Part shown: positions 47,089 through 55,512 of the stretch, in pieces
How the letters are laid out: every line of letters begins with the position of its first letter
Position numbering within the stretch: position 1 is the first letter of the stretch
Position numbers and translations under genes: made by a program
Notes under the pieces: model-generated
The model's database searches: none
The model's input: only the letters and a program-made list of their open reading frames with translations
Told to the model about the DNA's origin: nothing
NCBI RefSeq assembly: GCF_000422545.1
Contig: NZ_AULZ01000014.1
Coordinates: 62,001-126,000 of the forward strand
DNA: 64,000 nt
Direction: 5' to 3'
Source of the DNA: Desulfocurvibacter africanus subsp. africanus DSM 2603
GTDB taxonomy: Bacteria > Desulfobacterota > Desulfovibrionia > Desulfovibrionales > Desulfovibrionaceae

Positions 47089-47308
47089 ACGGCACCTCAA
47101 GTCGTCCTATTATGCCGACAGCGATATACGATTTGGTTTCCGTGTCAACGTCGCGGAATTCCGAGGGAGGAAGGTGGGTGGAATCGGATGCCTTGGTCTA
47201 AAAATATGAGCGGTATACTCGGCGGATTTTATAGCTTCTCCTGTGGGAAACCATAAAGCCGAAAGGCTGCTGACTAGGTTTGTTAGAGGTTCCTAGCCAC
47301 CGCTGAAT

Positions 47309-48010
47309 CTAGTTCTTTAGCCTGCCTACGTTTACATGAATCATCTCCTCAATCCCATTTAAGATAGAGCTAGATTCGTAATTAGTAGAAATGCAGGTAA
47401 GTTCTCCAGTGTCCCCATGGTTTCCAAACTGACTTATCGTATAACTCCGTCCACTAACCTTATGGTAGCCGCCACGCATACTAATATAAGTATCAATGAC
47501 AAGAAGATACGTTGACGCAACGCTAACATTTGTCAATTCTGAAGCAATTGGATTTACTTTAATTGTCGAAGTTATTTTTAGAGCTGTTCGCTGTTGATAC
47601 TTAGACTTCCTTCTGCCCTCACCTTTCTCATACTCTGCATAATTAGCGACAGCCGGAATAGACTTCTGTGAATACAAAGACGTTCTCCTAAAAAACGGCA
47701 AACCACTCCTCCGATTGACAGTGTAAGTATTGCTGCCACAGTCAACAAAACCACTTGGATCCTCAGTTTGCTGTTCAATTCTAATGACGCTAGAGTCCTT
47801 GTCTATTCGCATCTGGTTTAATGGCAATTGACCAAGATGTTCTACTAAAGAATGCCACACTATATTCATCGGATATGGATATTGACGCTCTATTTCCGTC
47901 CGGCTCTGCTGCTGCACTGGTTTGACATACTCGAAATCAGTCTTGAGTCGCGCGCAAGCCGGAAAGGTTAATATCGTAAGAACTAGCAAACACGAATATT
48001 TTCCGAGCAT
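47309..48010 (-). CDS. Putative lipoprotein (island cargo)
   Basis: Not recognised. 233 aa starting at 48010 after TGGAGGCTTGTC. The N terminus MLGKYSCLLVLTILTFPAC is a lipoprotein signal with the lipobox Cys at residue 19. The mature part has alternating strands (SSVIRIEQQTEDPSGFVDCGSN, LKITSTIKVNPIASELTNVSVASTYLL) suggesting a beta-rich fold. AT-rich like its neighbour; 208 bp without a gene separate the two. Confidence 0.68.
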   Translation of the reverse strand: MLGKYSCLLVLTILTFPACARLKTDFEYVKPVQQQSRTEIERQYPYPMNIVWHSLVEHLGQLPLNQMRIDKDSSVIRIEQQTEDPSGFVDCGSNTYTVNRRSGLPFFRRTSLYSQKSIPAVANYAEYEKGEGRRKSKYQQRTALKITSTIKVNPIASELTNVSVASTYLLVIDTYISMRGGYHKVSGRSYTISQFGNHGDTGELTCISTNYESSSILNGIEEMIHVNVGRLKN

Positions 48011-48401
48011 GACAAGCCTCCATCAGGTCGCATTCAAAACGCCTTCTCGATACCCCTTTAGCATCAGAAAATCTAGATACCAATGTAACCGGCATGCGCC
48101 TGCGATACTCTTCCAATTTCGATTGATAGGATGTTGACTGCGCTTATCACCAATCGGTTCCATGCCTAAACCAGCGACCGGTAGTTGCACAGAGATATAT
48201 CCGCAGACCCTATACAAAAGCCGGAAACTAATCTTGTGCTTGGACCTAATTTCAGGATGAACTACACCACCCTCACCACCACTCAATTCCAACCATCATA
48301 AATTAATACCCAAACATGTAAGCTTCTGCCTTGCTTCTAATGGTGCATTTTCACTAGTGCCTTCTGCCCAACCTGCCCCCTCCATCTCCCTCCAAGCCCG
48401 C
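48011..48401. other. AT-rich intergenic stretch in the island
   Basis: About 390 bp. A weak 89-codon minus-strand frame (48023-48292) ends just before the lipoprotein ribosome site but shows no recognisable domain. I see no other feature. Confidence 0.4.
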
Positions 48402-49190
48402 TCAACAGACTCCAAGAATCCACCCCTCCAGCCGAGCTTGCGCCTGCTCGGAAGTAGTGAGCGGCGGCGTGAAGTAATATTCAAGCAGCCCGGCTTCATC
48501 CCGTTCCTTTAGCCATCGTGCGACACAGTACGCATCGAAAAGGTCCGGATTGGCAGCCTTGCTGAACTCGGCCGGCGCAACCTGCTCGTATCTGCGCTTA
48601 TAGATAGCCGGGTACGCCTCGCAAATGACATGGCTTCCCGCTGGAACGCTCCAGCCATCGAAAGGCCAGAAGTGCGTCTTGATCCCCTGTCGCCTCAACC
48701 CCTGCCGCAGTCTGTACAGCTGGGCTAGGCCCGCCCTGGTGGCGGGCCCGACCTGCCCTTGCCCTCCGAACCAGAGCACGCTTTTGGCGGAAACGGTCCA
48801 CATCTCGGCAAGGCGAAGAGGATAACTTGGGCCAACCAACTGCCCTGCTCCGTGCAAGGCAGGCCGTTCACTTTCATTGTGCAAGCGGAATATGTGCTCC
48901 AACAGGTCGTCCCAGCAGTCGATATTTTGCTGTTGAAGATAGCTGAGTGGATAGGAGAAGCCGTGGTCGAGCCCGATGATGACTGGCCCTTCTGCCGTGG
49001 CAAGCCGATCGGTGATCCACTCGGAGACAGCTTGCCTGCTCCAGTGGCGACCGGCTGGCGACCTTGCATTCTCGCATGCATCAGCCATGTGCTTCCAACA
49101 GCAGCATTGGATATTGGCCTGCCCTTGGTCATCTCTGCCAGCACCGGAATAATCGATGCCGATATACTGTGAAAAGCTCACTGCGCTCAT
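48402..49190 (-). CDS. DUF429-like RNase H-fold hypothetical protein
   Basis: 262 aa beginning FSQYIGIDYSGAGRDDQG, the GID(F/Y)SGA opening seen in DUF429-type proteins with an RNase H-like fold. PVIIGLDHGFSYP and ICEAYPAIYKRRY (a second acidic residue region) and NPDLFDAYCVARWLKERD follow, consistent with dispersed acidic active-site residues. Biochemical role unknown. Composition is closer to the chromosome than the two AT-rich genes, and it is divergent from the broken recombinase. Confidence 0.6.
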   Translation of the reverse strand: MSAVSFSQYIGIDYSGAGRDDQGQANIQCCCWKHMADACENARSPAGRHWSRQAVSEWITDRLATAEGPVIIGLDHGFSYPLSYLQQQNIDCWDDLLEHIFRLHNESERPALHGAGQLVGPSYPLRLAEMWTVSAKSVLWFGGQGQVGPATRAGLAQLYRLRQGLRRQGIKTHFWPFDGWSVPAGSHVICEAYPAIYKRRYEQVAPAEFSKAANPDLFDAYCVARWLKERDEAGLLEYYFTPPLTTSEQAQARLEGWILGVC

Positions 49191-49285
49191 CGCTGGACAC
49201 TCGCATCTATTTGCAGGCTATTAGCTGTTTTGGACGGCATACACCCCCGTGACCCGAAGGTCATCTTTCGCGTACACAGGTTTGA

Positions 49286-49732
49286 ACGGACAGGCCCAAA
49301 CTCCGCAAGTCCCTGGAGCCCTGCAGGCTGACCGGGGCAGCCCTGGTCATTGCCAAGCTTGACCGGCTCTTTCGCGATGCCCACTTCCTTCTTGGCCTAC
49401 AGAAATCCCAAGTGCGCTTCGTATGCGCAGATATGCCCCAGGCGAACGAGTTGACTGTTGGCATCATGGCCCTGGTTGCAGAGGAGGAACGCAAGGCCAT
49501 CTCCAAGCGCACCAAGGAAGCGCTGGCTGCGGCCAAGGCTCGTGGTGTAAGGCTAGGGTGTCCGAACGGGGCGCAGCATTTGCGGAAGTACGTTAATGCC
49601 GCTGGTGTCGAGATTCAGGGGCTGACACGTGCAAATGCCATAGCCCCGGAATTGAATCGCCAGCGGATTGCAACGCCTCGCGGCGGTAAATGGTACGCGG
49701 CATCTGTATCCAGATTGCTGCAACGTCTTTGA
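49286..49732 (+). pseudogene. Serine recombinase (resolvase/invertase), 5' truncated
   Basis: The readable part is TDRPKLRKSLEPCRLTGAALVIAKLDRLFRD...VRFVCADMPQANELTVGIMALVAEEERKAISKRTKEALAAAKARGVRLGCPNG, then an HTH-like tail TPRGGKWYAASVSRLLQRL. The catalytic N-terminal Ser segment is missing: an in-frame stop (49283-49285) precedes TDRP and no resolvase-like start is found upstream. A plausible relic of the island's entry machinery. Its end is 40 bp before the NtrC-type gene. Confidence 0.8.
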
Positions 49733-49772
49733 CGTGGAGTATCAGTCTTTTCAAAAGAAAAGGTATCGTATC

Positions 49773-51107
49773 ATGGGCAAACGCTCTGCCTTGATTGTGG
49801 ATGATGATGCCAACCTGTCCACAACGTTTACATTCCTCCTTGATGAGCGGGGATATACAACTTTGACCGCGAATCAAGGCAGGCTGGGCATTGAGGCATA
49901 TGACTCCAGCTTGCCTGACGTAGTCTTTCTTGATCTCAAGCTACCTGACATGAGCGGCCTCGAAGTGCTGGAGGAATTAGGCAAACGAAGCCACAAGGCC
50001 AGCATTGTGATGATAACCGGCCATGCTTCGGTGGATACGGCTGTCTCGGCAATCCGAAAGGGGGCGTTCGATTATCTGGTCAAGCCGTTCTCGGCAGCCC
50101 AGGTGGAGCACGTCCTGGACATGATCGAGAGGTTTCGCAGCCTGGAAACCGAAGTGAAAAGCTTGCGATCGGAGCTGAACGGCATAGTGCATCAGGGTGC
50201 GTTCCTGACCAGGAACGCACAGGTGAAGAAGGTCTTGCAGATTGCAAGACAGGTAGCGGAAACCAAGGCCAGCATTCTCATCACTGGCGAGAGCGGCACG
50301 GGCAAGGGGTTACTGGCACGGCTTGTCCATGACTGGAGTCCTCGCTCTGAGCAGCCATTCGTCACGGTTGACTGCACCGCTCTCCAGGAGAGCCTACTCG
50401 AAAGCGATCTTTTCGGCCATGTTAAAGGAGCTTTCACTGGAGCCGTGCGTGACAAGCCAGGCAAGGTCGAGTCCGCCGATGAAGGCACGCTTTTCCTCGA
50501 CGAGGTGGGGGAGCTGTCGCCAAGCCTGCAGGCCAAGCTGCTGCGTTTCCTCCAGTCCAGAGAGTTTGAGCGAGTCGGTGACACGAAGGTGCGCACGGTG
50601 GATGCGCGTGTGATCGCAGCAACCAACCGGAACCTGGAGGAGATGGTACACGAGGGCCTATTCAGGCAGGATTTGTATTTCCGCCTCAATGTGGTTGAGC
50701 TGTCCATGCCGCCTCTTCGGCAACGTCTGGACGACATTCCTGTGCTTGCGGACCATTTTCTTGATCATTTTCGAAATATGCATGGAAGAGATGTGAGAGG
50801 TTTCGCTCCAAGTGTAATAAGCCAACTGACCCGCTATCCATGGCCGGGCAATGTCCGGGAATTGGCTAACGTCATCGAGAGGGCTGTAGCCATGGCTTCG
50901 GGGCCGCAACTCACACCTGAAGACTTTCCCGAAGGAGTTCGCCGTCCCAAACCAATTGCCGGTATCCCCCCGACCCTTGAGGAACTGGAGCGCGAGCACA
51001 TCAGCTCGGTACTCGTGCAGACTGCAACCATGGATGAAGCCGCGCGCATACTCGGGATCGATCCCGCCACGCTGTGGCGCAAGCGCAGGAAGTATGGCCT
51101 TGGGTAA
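49773..51107 (+). CDS. NtrC-family sigma-54-dependent response regulator
   Basis: 444 aa from the ATG at 49773, preceded by AAAAGG. The receiver has Asp54 in VVFLDLKLPDMSG. The AAA+ domain has Walker A GESGTGKG (172-179), the sigma-54 contact loop GAFTGA (219-224) and Walker B-like LFLDEVGEL. The C-terminal Fis-type helix-turn-helix is MDEAARILGIDPATLWRKRRKYGL. It lies 141 bp before the operon it probably controls and just upstream of two palindromes and a sigma-54 promoter. The cognate kinase is likely the one encoded at 51836. Confidence 0.9.
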   Translation: MGKRSALIVDDDANLSTTFTFLLDERGYTTLTANQGRLGIEAYDSSLPDVVFLDLKLPDMSGLEVLEELGKRSHKASIVMITGHASVDTAVSAIRKGAFDYLVKPFSAAQVEHVLDMIERFRSLETEVKSLRSELNGIVHQGAFLTRNAQVKKVLQIARQVAETKASILITGESGTGKGLLARLVHDWSPRSEQPFVTVDCTALQESLLESDLFGHVKGAFTGAVRDKPGKVESADEGTLFLDEVGELSPSLQAKLLRFLQSREFERVGDTKVRTVDARVIAATNRNLEEMVHEGLFRQDLYFRLNVVELSMPPLRQRLDDIPVLADHFLDHFRNMHGRDVRGFAPSVISQLTRYPWPGNVRELANVIERAVAMASGPQLTPEDFPEGVRRPKPIAGIPPTLEELEREHISSVLVQTATMDEAARILGIDPATLWRKRRKYGLG

Positions 51108-51110
51108 TCG

Positions 51111-51144
51111 TGCAGAATGCAAGGTGGTTTTCGTGCATTATGCA
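51111..51144 (+). promoter_or_regulatory. Paired palindromic activator sites
   Basis: CGTGCAGAATGCAAGG and CGTGCATTATGCAATG: two near-identical palindromes, TGCAGAATGCA (51111-51121) and TGCATTATGCA (51134-51144), centres 23 bp apart (about two helical turns). They lie roughly 70-100 bp before the sigma-54 promoter, where enhancer-binding proteins of the NtrC type bind. Confidence 0.65.
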
Positions 51145-51211
51145 ATGAGTCGGGCTGACTCCCCTGGGTTATCTTGATTTAAGTATTTTAAATATAAAAA
51201 TATTTCTTCTG

Positions 51212-51225
51212 GGCACACTTCCTGC
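51212..51225 (+). promoter_or_regulatory. Sigma-54 promoter of the Trk operon
   Basis: GGCACACTTCCTGC keeps the GG and GC doublets at -24/-12 spacing (10 bp between) against the consensus GGCACGNNNNTTGC. The following CCTGCC/GGCAGG hairpin (51221-51238) ends in the AGGAGG ribosome site of the first gene at 51249. Confidence 0.75.
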
Positions 51226-51248
51226 CTATAAAGGCAGGAGGTTACCCG

Positions 51249-51827
51249 ATGTCTCCCGTAGCACCCCCAAAATACCTGCTCTACCATGAAGGTGAAGTGC
51301 CCCCGACTGCCGGTCAGAGCTTGGAAGTCGTCACGAGTCCTGCCACATACCTGCATGAAGCCAGGGAGAAGGACGTCGCGGCAGTGTTCATATCCTTCCA
51401 CGGCCTGGGACAAGAGAAGAGAGATCTCGCCATCGAGCTATGCAGGATATTGGACAGCCTGGAGAAAGATAGGAAGCCATTGATCTATGTGCTTCTCACA
51501 AGCCCCAATCGGGACATCCTGCAAGCGCTTTCAGGGGCTGGCGTTACGGGGGTTCTTTACTGTGACCCTATACAGCTTGCCTTGCACGCGCTCCATCCTC
51601 AAAACATGACTGCGGCCTTGAAGTGTTCCCGAAGTCCCGAACAGGAGTTGGCCTCGATTTGCCCACACCTGCTCGCCGAACTTGCGGGAGATGGCCAGGA
51701 CATCCACTTCTGCCGGGCGTACCGGAGCATCATGGTCGTCAACAAGACGAGAATCCGCTCCTTTTGCGTGGACCGGTACTCGCACTGCCAGCAATATAAA
51801 AATCCGGTATTCTCCCAAGATGAGTAG
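51249..51827 (+). CDS. Hypothetical protein, first gene of the Trk operon
   Basis: Not recognised. 192 aa, strong AGGAGG site. Residues 1-120 show alternating hydrophobic strands (KYLLYHEGEV, VAAVFISFHGLG, KPLIYVLLTS, GVTGVLYCDP) reminiscent of a pseudo-receiver without the phospho-acceptor Asp. The C-terminal 50 residues hold four cysteines (CPHLLAEL, HFCRAYRS, RSFCVDRYSHCQQY), possibly metal or redox binding. No signal peptide. Its place ahead of the kinase suggests a sensory or adaptor role; that is inference. Confidence 0.65.
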   Translation: MSPVAPPKYLLYHEGEVPPTAGQSLEVVTSPATYLHEAREKDVAAVFISFHGLGQEKRDLAIELCRILDSLEKDRKPLIYVLLTSPNRDILQALSGAGVTGVLYCDPIQLALHALHPQNMTAALKCSRSPEQELASICPHLLAELAGDGQDIHFCRAYRSIMVVNKTRIRSFCVDRYSHCQQYKNPVFSQDE

Positions 51828-51835
51828 GCTACCCC

Positions 51836-53680
51836 ATGGCTGAACTTTTTGGGTTGCGTTCGTTCCGGGTGCGAATCCTCCTGGGTTATGGCGCGGCCAT
51901 CGTCATTATCGCCATCGTCTTCGGGTGGTCCGTGACGAACGTGCGAACGCTCGGGCTGGCGTCTGAGTCCATACTCAAAGAAAATTACAAGTCCATCCTC
52001 GCCGCCGAGAACATGATCAACGACCTGGAGCGCCAGGACAGCCTGCTCCTTTACGAACTCCTCGGCATCAACCCGGCAACTTCCGAAGCCTTTCGCGCGA
52101 TGGAGAGCGATTTCCTGCAATGGCTCGGCAAGGCCAAGGACAACATCACCATCGAGAGTGAGGTCGCACTGCTTGAGAAGCTTGAAGCAGGATACCTAGC
52201 CTTTCTGGGCAATGCACATGGCTTTTACCAGAAGCCTACGGCCGAGAGAGCCACCTTCTACCAGACGGAAGTCCAGCCGTTGTTCTTTGCCGTCAGACAG
52301 TCCTGTGTCGATCTGCGGGAGCTGAATCAGGAGGCCATGGTCCAGGCCAGCGCCCAGGCGCAACAGCTTGCCTCCAAGGCGGTACTGCGCATGGTCGCCG
52401 CGGGAGCGGCGGTAACGGTGATCGGGCTTGTGCTCAGCATCTTCCTGGCCCGCCGTCTGGCTAGTCCGGTTGAGCGCATGCGCGAGGCTGCCAAGCGTAT
52501 CGCCGATGGCGACTATGGTGTGCAGGTGCCGGTCTCGGGACAAGATGAACTCGCGCAACTCGCGGGCCAGTTCAATTCCATGGCCAAGCGGCTTGAGCAG
52601 TATCACGCCATGAACATCGGGAAAATCCTCGCGGAGAAGCACAAGACCGAGGCGATCCTGCAGAGTGTGGATGATGGCATTGTAGTCGTTGACCCGGAGT
52701 TCTCGATCATGAGCATCAACCTCATGGCCGGGAGTATCTTCAATGTGAGTCCAGAAGAGGTCAGCGGCAAGCACGTGCTTGAGGCGATCAGAGATGAGCG
52801 GCTCTCCAAGTTGATCAAGCAGGCCATCGAAACTGGCCAACAGCCTGAACTTGATGAGCAGGAAAGCACGCTGTCCGTGTCTCGCGGGGAGAAGCAGGTA
52901 TACTATTCCTTTTCGGTTGTCCCGGTGCACATCGGCCATGGCCCGGTCATTGCCGCAGTTCTGTTGTTGCGAGACGTTACCCGCCTGCGCGAATTGGACC
53001 GGCTCAAGTCGGAGTTCGTAATGACGGCCTCTCATGAGCTGCGCACGCCACTTACCAGCATCGGCATGAGCATCGATCTGCTCAAGGACAAGGCCGGGAG
53101 CAAGCTCAGCGATCGAGAGCGTCAGCTTCTCACCGTGGCCCAGGAAGATGTGCAACGCCTTAAGGCGCTCGTGAACGAGTTGTTGGACCTCTCGAAGATA
53201 GAGGCCGGAAAGCTGGAGATCGACTTCGAGCGCGTCCCCTTGCCGCTCATCTGCGAGAAGACCGCCAAGATCATGGCCACCCAGGCGGAACAGGCTGGTG
53301 TGGAACTGGCTTTCAGTTGCGATGAGGGGTTGCCTGAAGTCAGGGTTGACCCGAACAAAATCACCTGGGTGCTGGTGAACCTCGTGGGCAACGCCCTGCG
53401 TCATACGCCCGAAAATGGGCATGTGCGGGTTGCCGCCAAGCAAGCGGGCCGATTCGCGCACGTGTCCGTCAGTGATGACGGAGAGGGCATTCCACTGGAA
53501 TTTCAGACCAAGATCTTCGATAAGTTCGTGCAGGTGAAGTCTCGGAGGACCAGCAGTGGGACAGGCCTGGGGCTGGCCATCTGCAAGGAGATCGTTCGCG
53601 CTCACGGTGGGACGATCTGGGTGGAGTCCACTCCGGGAGAGGGGACAACCTTCACCTTCACTGTCCCGATCGCGGAATGA
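51836..53680 (+). CDS. Membrane histidine kinase (HAMP-PAS)
   Basis: 614 aa. One membrane span near residues 12-35 (RILLGYGAAIVIIAIVFGWSV), a helical sensor domain of about 150 residues, a second span about 185-207 (MVAAGAAVTVIGLVLSIFLARRL), HAMP, PAS (about 270-385, SVDDGIVVVDPEFSIMSINLMA), HisKA with FVMTASHELRTPLTSIGMS and HATPase (NALRHTPENGHV, SDDGEGIPLEFQ, GTGLGLAICKEIV). Its end overlaps the next ORF start region. It probably phosphorylates the NtrC-type regulator and/or the receiver-TPR protein. Confidence 0.9.
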   Translation: MAELFGLRSFRVRILLGYGAAIVIIAIVFGWSVTNVRTLGLASESILKENYKSILAAENMINDLERQDSLLLYELLGINPATSEAFRAMESDFLQWLGKAKDNITIESEVALLEKLEAGYLAFLGNAHGFYQKPTAERATFYQTEVQPLFFAVRQSCVDLRELNQEAMVQASAQAQQLASKAVLRMVAAGAAVTVIGLVLSIFLARRLASPVERMREAAKRIADGDYGVQVPVSGQDELAQLAGQFNSMAKRLEQYHAMNIGKILAEKHKTEAILQSVDDGIVVVDPEFSIMSINLMAGSIFNVSPEEVSGKHVLEAIRDERLSKLIKQAIETGQQPELDEQESTLSVSRGEKQVYYSFSVVPVHIGHGPVIAAVLLLRDVTRLRELDRLKSEFVMTASHELRTPLTSIGMSIDLLKDKAGSKLSDRERQLLTVAQEDVQRLKALVNELLDLSKIEAGKLEIDFERVPLPLICEKTAKIMATQAEQAGVELAFSCDEGLPEVRVDPNKITWVLVNLVGNALRHTPENGHVRVAAKQAGRFAHVSVSDDGEGIPLEFQTKIFDKFVQVKSRRTSSGTGLGLAICKEIVRAHGGTIWVESTPGEGTTFTFTVPIAE

Positions 53681-53700
53681 GCCGCAAAGGAGGAGAAGAC

Positions 53701-54387
53701 ATGCCCGATAGCCAGGACCGCATTCTTGTTGTCGATGACGAGAAGAATATCCGCATCACCCTCTCCCAGGCACTGGAGGACCTGGCTGAAGTGGACACGG
53801 CGGTGAACGGCGAAGAGGCCCTGGAAAAAATCGGCCGGCAAGCCTATCAGGTGGTGCTGCTCGACCTAAGGATGCCGGGCATGGACGGAATGGAGGTGCT
53901 CCGGCGCATTGCCGAGCAACGCCCGGAGATCAAGTTCGTGATTATCACGGCACATGGCACGGTGGACAATGCTGTCGAAGCCATGAAGCTCGGCGCGCTG
54001 GACTACCTGCAAAAGCCGTTCACCCCATCCGAGGTCCGAGAAGTCGTCACGCGCATCCTGAATCGTGAAGCGCTCGACGAGCACCAGCATGCGGAGTTCG
54101 ACCATCTGGTTGAACTGGCCCTCAGATCGATCACGGAGCGCCGTTTCGAGGCTGCCATGGAACTGCTGCACAAGTCGGTCGCCATACAGCATGACAGCCC
54201 GGAAGTCTTCAATCTCATCGGAGCCATTCACGAACTTCAGGGTGAGCGCGAGGAGGCGCTCAAGAACTACCGGAACGCCTACTGGCTGGCGCCATCCTAT
54301 GCCCCTTCGCGTGACAACTTCGAGCGACTCAGCGGCATACCCAGTTCGAGCGGAACAATCGATCTGGGCGACAGGCAAAGGAAGTAG
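53701..54387 (+). CDS. Response regulator with receiver and TPR-like output
   Basis: 228 aa from the ATG at 53701, preceded by AAAGGAGGAGAAGAC (a start eight codons upstream is possible). The receiver has Asp55 in VVLLDLRMPGMDG and Lys in DYLQKPF. Instead of a DNA-binding domain, residues about 135-215 form TPR-like helices (FEAAMELLHKSVAIQHDSPEVFNLIGAIHELQGEREEALKNYRNAYWLAP), so the output is likely protein-protein contact, perhaps with the Trk subunits encoded just downstream. Confidence 0.85.
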   Translation: MPDSQDRILVVDDEKNIRITLSQALEDLAEVDTAVNGEEALEKIGRQAYQVVLLDLRMPGMDGMEVLRRIAEQRPEIKFVIITAHGTVDNAVEAMKLGALDYLQKPFTPSEVREVVTRILNREALDEHQHAEFDHLVELALRSITERRFEAAMELLHKSVAIQHDSPEVFNLIGAIHELQGEREEALKNYRNAYWLAPSYAPSRDNFERLSGIPSSSGTIDLGDRQRK

Positions 54388-54389
54388 CC

Positions 54390-54833
54390 ATGGATCTATT
54401 GGGTATGCTCTCGAAAAAGAGTTTCGTGGTAATCGTCGGGTGCGGCAGGCTCGGCTCGCACATCGCGAATACTCTCTCCAAGGAGGGGCATAGCGTGGTC
54501 GTGGTTGATCTGCGCCAAAAGTCCTTCCAGGAGCTATCGGGCGACTTCAGCGGTTTTTCCATACCAGGCGACGCCACGGAGTTCGATACCTTGCGCCAGG
54601 CCAAGCTGGACAAGGCCGACGTGCTCATCGCGGCCACCGAGAGCGATACGGTGAATATGCTGGTAGCTCAGGTCGCAGCCAAGATATTCAAGGTCAGTAA
54701 GGTATTGGCCAGGGTATTTGACAAAGATCGGCAGGACCTCTGCACCCGCCTTGGCATTGCCACCGTCTGCCCCTCCACGGTCGTAGGCACCATTTTTCTC
54801 AATTCTCTTTTTGGCATCCAGCGGGAGATGTAG
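54390..54833 (+). CDS. TrkA-type K+ channel regulatory subunit, short
   Basis: 147 aa with one RCK/TrkA-N Rossmann domain: VVIVGCGRLGSHIANTLSKEGHSVVVVDLRQKSF (GxGxxG and Asp at the end of beta 2), PGDATEFDTLRQAKLDKADVLIAATESDTVNMLVAQ. It lacks the TrkA-C domain. Ribosome site GGAAG; stop (TAG) directly followed by the ATG of the second TrkA. Probably forms a ring with the next subunit on TrkH. Confidence 0.85.
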   Translation: MDLLGMLSKKSFVVIVGCGRLGSHIANTLSKEGHSVVVVDLRQKSFQELSGDFSGFSIPGDATEFDTLRQAKLDKADVLIAATESDTVNMLVAQVAAKIFKVSKVLARVFDKDRQDLCTRLGIATVCPSTVVGTIFLNSLFGIQREM

Positions 54834-55508
54834 ATGGCTTCACTGCGGATCATGCTCGTGGGAGGTGGCAAGCCGGTCTACTTCCTGGCGCGTTCGTTCA
54901 TATCCAAGGGTCATGGCGTGACCATCGTAAACAGTGACCAGGAAGAATGCGCCTGGCTGGCCCGTAAGCTCAAGGCTCTGGTGGTGCATGGCGACGCAAC
55001 TCAGCCCCGCCTGCTCGCGGATGCGGGTGTCCAGGACGTGGACGTCATCCTGGCTGCCACCCTGCGGGATGAGGACAATCTAGCCATATGCCAGAGCGCG
55101 GCCAAGCAGTTCGGCGTCCGGCGCACCCTGGCCCTCGTGAACGATCCCGAGTTGGAGGCGGTTTTCCATGATCTCGGAGTGACCGATGCCTTCTCCATGA
55201 CGCAGGTTCTCACCGGGCTTATCGAGCGCAGGGTCGAAACCGAAGGAGTGCTCAACCTGCTTCCCTTGGGCGGCGGCAAGGTCAACCTCACTGAAATCGT
55301 CCTCGACGAGGACGCTCCCGTAGTAGGCAAGACCCTCATGGATGTGCGCATGCCGGAAGACAGTCTCGTAGCCTGCATCTTCCGCGAGGGGAATCCGCTC
55401 GTGCCCCGAGGCTCGACCATGCTCTTGGCCAGGGACCGGCTCGTGATCTTGTCCCTGCCCGAAAACTACGGGCAGATTCTGCGCATGCTCACCGGGGAGA
55501 AGGGGTAA
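54834..55508 (+). CDS. TrkA-type K+ channel regulatory subunit, two-domain
   Basis: 224 aa: RCK-N domain with a degenerate nucleotide loop (IMLVGGGKPVYFLARSF, GGGKPV instead of GxGxxG) and VVHGDATQPRLLADAGVQDVDVILAATLRDEDNL, then a TrkA-C domain (about 140-224: VNLTEIVLDEDAPVVGKTLMDVRMPEDSLVACIFREGNPLVPRGSTMLLARDRLVIL). The altered loop suggests it may not bind the same nucleotide as its partner. 0-bp spacing to the preceding gene. Confidence 0.87.
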   Translation: MASLRIMLVGGGKPVYFLARSFISKGHGVTIVNSDQEECAWLARKLKALVVHGDATQPRLLADAGVQDVDVILAATLRDEDNLAICQSAAKQFGVRRTLALVNDPELEAVFHDLGVTDAFSMTQVLTGLIERRVETEGVLNLLPLGGGKVNLTEIVLDEDAPVVGKTLMDVRMPEDSLVACIFREGNPLVPRGSTMLLARDRLVILSLPENYGQILRMLTGEKG

Positions 55509-55512
55509 GGAC

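Noticed and set aside
48023-48292. Minus-strand 89-codon frame upstream of the lipoprotein
   Set aside because: No domain, no ribosome site seen; left as part of an AT-rich gap.
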